Below, one piece after another: positions 5,453 to 8,896 of a stretch of 8,896 nucleotides of DNA. The position numbers and the translations under genes were made by a program. Numbering within the stretch: position 1 is the stretch's first letter; each line of letters starts with the position of its first letter. The DNA is from Actinomycetota bacterium (GTDB lineage Bacteria; Actinomycetota; Thermoleophilia; Solirubrobacterales; Solirubrobacteraceae): contig VAXS01000018.1 in assembly GCA_005883255.1 (NCBI GenBank), positions 1 through 8,896 on the forward strand, given 5' to 3'. A model generated the notes under the pieces. That model was not told the DNA's origin, did not search any database, and was given only the letters and a program-made list of their open reading frames with translations.

Positions 5453-6949
5453 ATGAGTCCAGATCCGCAGGACCGAGTCGCGGTAGCCGGCAGTGAACGG
5501 CCGCCGGTGGCCGAGGCTCGCAGCGCGGGTGACGTCGATCCCGGGCGCAAGATCGACGTCACCGTCACGGTTCGCCCCCGCGGCGACCAGGAGCTGGACG
5601 AGCTGGGTGGCCGCCTCGAGGAGGCCGACGGCGCGACCCCCGAGCTGAGCCGCGAAGAACTGGCCGAGCGCCACGGCGCGGACCCCGCCGACCTCGAGCG
5701 GGTGGGCAAGTTCGCGCAGGACCATGGCCTGGAGGTCGTCGAGTCGAGCCAGCCCCGGCGGACGATCGTGCTGCGCGGCACGATCGCCGACATGAGCAAG
5801 GCGTTCGGGGTGGACCTCGAGCTCTATGAGCATCCCGAGCTCGGCGTCTACCGAGGGCGCACCGGTCCCGTGTACATCCCCAGCGAGCTGGAAGGTGTGA
5901 TCGAAGGGGTGTTCGGCCTCGACGACCGCCCGGTGGCGAGGCCGCGGCTGCGCCGCCTGGACGACGTCCGCGGCGAGATCGAGCCGCACGTCGCGCGGGC
6001 CTACGCGCCCAACCAGGTGGCGGACCTGTACGAGTTCCCCGGCGGAGCCGACGGCACGGGTCAGACCGTGGCGATCATCGAGCTCGGCGGCGGCTACAAG
6101 ACGCAGGACCTGAACGCCTACTTCAGCGCTCTGGGCATCTCGCCGGCGCCGAAGGTGACCGCGGTGGGCGTCGACGGGGCCACCAACCACCCCGCCGGCG
6201 GGCCGAGCGGCGACGACGGAGAGGTGGTCCTCGACGTCGACGTCGTCGGCGCCGTGGCTCCGGGCGCGAACATCGTCGTCTACTTCGCGCCCAACACCAC
6301 GCGCGGCTTCCTCGATGCCATCACCAGCGCGGTGCACGACACCACTCACAACCCGACGGTGATGTCGATCAGCTGGGGCATGGCCGAGGAGAACTGGACC
6401 CCGCAGACCCGACGGGCGTTCAACATGGCGTTCCGGGATGCCTGCGTGGTGGGGATCTCGGTGTGCGCCGCCTCCGGTGACGACGGCTCCAACGACGGCA
6501 TGAACGACGGCCAGGCGCACGTCGACTTCCCGGCGGCCAGCACCTACGTGCTGGCGTGCGGCGGGACGCGGCTGGAGTCGTCGGGCAGCCAGATCACCAA
6601 GGAGGTGGTGTGGGACGAGCCCTCCGGCGGCGCCACCGGCGGCGGCGTCAGCGCCACGTTCCGGCTGCCGCCCTACCAGCACGCGGCGAACGTCCCGAAG
6701 TCGGTGAACCCGGGCCACAAGCCCGGCCGGGGAGTGCCCGACGTGGCGGGCAACGCCGACCCGGTGACCGGCTACAAGGTCCGTGTCGACGGGCAGAACC
6801 TGGTGTTCGGAGGGACCAGCGCGGTGGCCCCGCTGTACGCGGGCCTGATCGCGCGGATCAACCAGAAGCGCGGACCTGCTGACGGCCATCGGCACGTAAA
6901 CGGGCTAGTCCCCTTCCTCGGCACGCCACAACGATTGGGGCGGGGCTGA
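5453..6949 (+). CDS. S53 kumamolisin-like peptidase with damaged C-terminus (likely pseudogene)
   Basis: This is a serine-carboxyl peptidase (sedolisin family S53) closely resembling kumamolisin, an acid-active protease made as a self-cleaving precursor. An activation prodomain covers about 35-165 (ending VIEGVFGLDDRPVARP), followed by the catalytic domain from about 180. Catalytic residues are present: Glu257 and Asp261 (GDDGEVVLDVD), the oxyanion Asp343 (ASGDDGS) and Ser456 (GGTSAVAP). There is no classical signal peptide, as in kumamolisin itself. After RINQKRG (about 474) the family should continue about 60 residues with the calcium-binding loops (HDIT-type and WDPCTGLGSP-type). Here these are absent and the frame runs into 25 unrelated residues that overlap the MarR gene. 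The original end is seen in the next frame. The start is supported by GGAGGT at 5439-5444. Without the calcium site the product is probably unstable or inactive. Confidence 0.85.
   Translation: MSPDPQDRVAVAGSERPPVAEARSAGDVDPGRKIDVTVTVRPRGDQELDELGGRLEEADGATPELSREELAERHGADPADLERVGKFAQDHGLEVVESSQPRRTIVLRGTIADMSKAFGVDLELYEHPELGVYRGRTGPVYIPSELEGVIEGVFGLDDRPVARPRLRRLDDVRGEIEPHVARAYAPNQVADLYEFPGGADGTGQTVAIIELGGGYKTQDLNAYFSALGISPAPKVTAVGVDGATNHPAGGPSGDDGEVVLDVDVVGAVAPGANIVVYFAPNTTRGFLDAITSAVHDTTHNPTVMSISWGMAEENWTPQTRRAFNMAFRDACVVGISVCAASGDDGSNDGMNDGQAHVDFPAASTYVLACGGTRLESSGSQITKEVVWDEPSGGATGGGVSATFRLPPYQHAANVPKSVNPGHKPGRGVPDVAGNADPVTGYKVRVDGQNLVFGGTSAVAPLYAGLIARINQKRGPADGHRHVNGLVPFLGTPQRLGRG
6873..6899 (+). 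other. Out-of-frame remnant of the S53 peptidase C-terminus
   Basis: In the +1 frame relative to the peptidase, the bases from 6873 read D-L-L-T-A-I-G-T and then TAA at 6897-6899. This matches the usual last helix of kumamolisin-like enzymes (GSPxGxxLLxAL-type ending) and puts the former stop five bases before the convergent MarR stop (6905), a normal tail-to-tail layout. It implies a deletion of roughly 55-60 codons plus a frame change at about 6868-6873. The remnant is short, so the match is suggestive rather than certain. Confidence 0.55.
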
Positions 6950-7381
6950 GTCGAGCGCGCGCCGAAGCAGCGTCAGCAGCTCGCGACGCTCGGCGGCCGT
7001 AAGCCCGCGCAGCACCTCGTCTTCCACCTGAGCCGCCATCCGGCGGGCCCGCTCCAGCACCCGGCGGCCCTTGGGTGTGATGGCGACCGCGCGGGCGCGC
7101 CGATCCGTGGGATGGGGCCGGCGCCTGGCCAGGCCCGCGGTCTCGAGCTCGTCGATCAGCGAGACCATCGTGCTGGGATCGACGCCCATCGCCGCGCCGA
7201 TCTCCTGCTGATTGGCGCCCTCGCGAGCCCCGAGGACGTTGAGGAGGCCGAAGAGCGCCGGCGTCAGGCCCACCGACTCGAGCGCCGCCGCGATGCGCGT
7301 GTGCGACGCCCGCCAGAGCCGGAAGAAGAGCTGGCCCGCGAACTCGGCGACCTCGGTGTCGGGGGGAGGGTTGGTTGCCAT
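6905..7381 (-). CDS. MarR-family transcriptional regulator
   Basis: A 158-residue winged-helix repressor of the MarR family, which binds as a dimer to palindromic DNA and is released by small-molecule ligands. An N-terminal dimer helix (EFAGQLFFRLWRASHTRI, 12-30) leads to GLTPALFGLLNVL (38-50), a helix-turn-helix NQQEIGAAMGVDPSTMVSLI (57-76), the wing RRRPHPTDRRARAVAITPKG with the conserved D-R-R at 93-95, and a C-terminal dimer helix with AAERRELLTLLRRAL (129-143). Its length is typical. The start is ATG 7381-7379 with GAGG (7393-7390) eight bases ahead. It is divergent from the MFS exporter across 96 bases, so it most likely represses both genes from that gap. The ligand is unknown. Confidence 0.93.
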   Translation of the reverse strand: MATNPPPDTEVAEFAGQLFFRLWRASHTRIAAALESVGLTPALFGLLNVLGAREGANQQEIGAAMGVDPSTMVSLIDELETAGLARRRPHPTDRRARAVAITPKGRRVLERARRMAAQVEDEVLRGLTAAERRELLTLLRRALDSAPPQSLWRAEEGD

Positions 7382-7477
7382 GTGGGGATCCTCGCAGGGG
7401 TGTTGCGTCCCGTCAATAATTTATGCTAGAAATAATAGAGCAAGCGAACGACTATGCCGATTCCGGAGGTGTCCCAG
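7382..7477. promoter_or_regulatory. AT-rich divergent control region of the MarR/MFS pair
   Basis: The middle of this gap (7411-7440) is only about 27% G+C in a window that is around 70%. It holds the direct repeat AATAAT (7415-7420 and 7431-7436) and two overlapping imperfect dyads: ATTT-7-AAAT (7419-7433) and TTAT-7-ATAA (7421-7435). Back-to-back -10-like hexamers are visible, TATGCT on the plus strand (7422-7427) and TATTAT on the minus strand (7437-7432); each would leave a leader of about 45 bases. The -35 matches are poor. MarR operators commonly overlap such promoters, so this is the best candidate site for autorepression and control of the exporter. Confidence 0.5.
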
Positions 7478-8896
7478 ATGGCGCCAGCAGCTCCCCAACC
7501 GTCCTTCCTCGCGACTCGCCGCGGCAAGCTCACGCTGGCCTTGCTGGCCGCCGTCGCGTTCCTCGACTTCGTCGACGCCTCGATCGTCAACATCGCGCTT
7601 CCCTCGATTCGCCGCGATCTGGGCTTCTCCGAGCAGGGCCTGCAGTGGGTCCCCAGCGGCTACCTGCTCACCTACGGCGGCTTCATGCTGCTGGGCGGCC
7701 GGGCCGCCGACCTGCTGGGTCGCCGGCGCGTGCTGGTCGCCGGCACCTTGCTGATCGGCGCCTCGTCTCTGATCGGCGGCTTCGCCGGCAGCGCGGGCGT
7801 ACTGGTTGGCGCCCGCCTGGCCCAGGGCATGGGCGCCGCGCTGATGCTCCCGTCGGCGCTTTCGATCCTCACCACCACGTTCAAGGAGGGCTCGGACCGC
7901 AACAAGGCGCTGGGAGTCTGGGGCGGCGTGGGCGGACTCGCTTCGGCCGCCGGCGTGCTCCTGGGTGGCGTGCTGACGGAGGGCCCGGGCTGGCGCTGGG
8001 TGATGTTCGTCAATCCGCTGGCCGCGGTGCTCGTGCTGGGAGGGATCTTCTGGCTGATCGGCGGCGAACGAGGCCGCGCGCGGCTGGCCGACTTCGACGT
8101 CCGCGGGACCATCCTGGCTACCGGCGGGATGCTGCTGCTGGTCTTCGCGCTGGTGAAGGCGCCCGGTCAGGGCTGGAGCTCCACCCGGACGATCGCCGAG
8201 CTCGCCGGCGCGCTGGCGCTGCTGGCTGCGTTCGTGATCAACGAGCAGCGCAATCGCAACCCGCTCCTGCCGCTCTCGATCTTTCGCGTCAGGGGACTCG
8301 CCGCGGCCGACGCCACCCAGCTGGTCGCCTTCGCGGGCTTCCTGGCGATGTTCTTCTTCCTGACGCTCTACATGCAGAACGTCCTGGGCTACTCGCCGAT
8401 CCAGACCGGCGCCGCCTACCTCCCGCTCACCTTTGGCGTGGGGATCGCCGCCGGCGTCTCCTCACAGCTCCTGGCCCGCACCGGTACGCGACCCGTGATC
8501 GTCGCCGGCTTGCTGATCGCCGCCGGCGGGGTGTACTGGCTCTCCCGCACCCCCGTCCACGGCTCCTACCTGACCGGCCTGCTCCCCGGGATGATGGTCA
8601 TGTCGATCGGCCTCGGCGCCGTGTTCGTCGCCGTCACCACCGCCGCCAACGCCGGCGTGTCGCCCGACAAGGCCGGGCTGGCCGCCGCGCTCCTCAACGC
8701 CTCACAGCAGGTCGGCGGCGCGCTCGGGCTGGCGATCTTCTCCGCGATCGCCACCTCCCGCACCACCCATCTGCTGGCCAGCCACACCCCCCAAGCGGAC
8801 GCGCTCACCTCGGGCTTTCAGCGGGCGCTGCTGGCCTCGAGCATCTTCCTGCTGGCAGCCGCTGTCGTCGGGCTCCGCGTCACCAACGCACGCGGC
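7478..8896 (+). CDS. DHA2-family (EmrB/QacA-type) MFS drug exporter, 3' end cut by window
   Basis: The frame is open from ATG 7478 to the last base and gives 473 residues, so only a few C-terminal residues are probably missing. It is a proton-driven exporter of the 14-helix DHA2 type in the cytoplasmic membrane. Visible signatures are FLDFVDASIVNIALPSI in helix 1 (Asp30, Asp33), motif A at GGRAADLLGRRR (73-84), the R-x-x-Q-G-x-G segment ARLAQGMGAA (112-121), the motif C region GGLASAAGVLLGG (152-164), and GWRWVMFVNP (171-180). Later helices include FAGFLAMFFFLTLYMQNVLGY. GGAGG (7465-7469) eight bases upstream supports this start over an in-frame ATG at 7454. The divergent MarR gene is the likely local repressor. 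The family exports many drugs and lipophilic compounds; the substrate cannot be read from sequence. Confidence 0.93.
   Translation, partial: MAPAAPQPSFLATRRGKLTLALLAAVAFLDFVDASIVNIALPSIRRDLGFSEQGLQWVPSGYLLTYGGFMLLGGRAADLLGRRRVLVAGTLLIGASSLIGGFAGSAGVLVGARLAQGMGAALMLPSALSILTTTFKEGSDRNKALGVWGGVGGLASAAGVLLGGVLTEGPGWRWVMFVNPLAAVLVLGGIFWLIGGERGRARLADFDVRGTILATGGMLLLVFALVKAPGQGWSSTRTIAELAGALALLAAFVINEQRNRNPLLPLSIFRVRGLAAADATQLVAFAGFLAMFFFLTLYMQNVLGYSPIQTGAAYLPLTFGVGIAAGVSSQLLARTGTRPVIVAGLLIAAGGVYWLSRTPVHGSYLTGLLPGMMVMSIGLGAVFVAVTTAANAGVSPDKAGLAAALLNASQQVGGALGLAIFSAIATSRTTHLLASHTPQADALTSGFQRALLASSIFLLAAAVVGLRVTNARG

Noticed and set aside
5351..6895. A 514-codon minus-strand open frame opposite the S53 peptidase
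   Set aside because: It is rich in Arg, His, Val and Asp in low-complexity runs, has no domain, and is the antisense shadow of a high-GC gene whose plus-strand translation is clearly a real family.
6866..6899. Programmed ribosomal frameshift restoring the peptidase C-terminus
   Set aside because: Switching frame would only regain the last eight residues, not the missing calcium-binding segment. I see no slippery run or obvious stimulatory structure.

Overview
The window is very GC-rich, with G or C at nearly every third codon position, and reads as an actinobacterial chromosome. The C-terminal repeat domain of the amidase (SYSFDYGTTTSYG-type), the stand-alone kumamolisin-like peptidase and the secreted-repeat lipoprotein suggest the Thermoleophilia/Solirubrobacterales group. 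This is an inference from protein style, since there is no rRNA or marker gene. I see no tRNA, rRNA, CRISPR array, insertion sequence or phage gene.

Left part (1-3352, all minus strand). In transcription order: a saccharopine-dehydrogenase-like Rossmann protein, a secreted PGRP/amidase_2 protein with an Fn3-like tail, an ECF sigma factor, its zinc-finger anti-sigma factor (start and stop overlap as ATGA), and the beginning of an unrecognised protein that runs off the window edge. Gaps are short (about 25, 85, -4 and 10 bases), so this may be one envelope-related transcription unit with a sigma/anti-sigma switch.

Middle part (3430-5238). A plus-strand integral membrane protein converges on minus-strand material. 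On the minus strand lie a secreted-repeat lipoprotein with a candidate ECF-type promoter, a 32-residue basic small ORF with a good ribosome binding site, and a clearly decayed peptidoglycan-binding-domain gene (one-base deletion plus in-frame TAG). The last part of the membrane gene overlaps what looks like the 5' portion of a small minus-strand membrane protein, and both look cut short at about 4000.

Right part (5453-8896). An S53 kumamolisin-like peptidase keeps its prodomain and catalytic residues but has lost the calcium-binding C-terminal segment; a remnant of its original end survives out of frame. It converges on a MarR-type repressor gene, which is divergent from a 14-helix DHA2-family MFS exporter. 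An AT-rich control region lies between them, the usual layout for a drug-efflux pump under a local repressor. The exporter is cut by the window end, probably close to its stop.

The main surprise is not a new system. Three or four genes between about 1.3 and 6.9 kb look damaged or fused by small deletions. This could be real local gene decay or an assembly problem, and it should be checked on reads before any biology is built on it.
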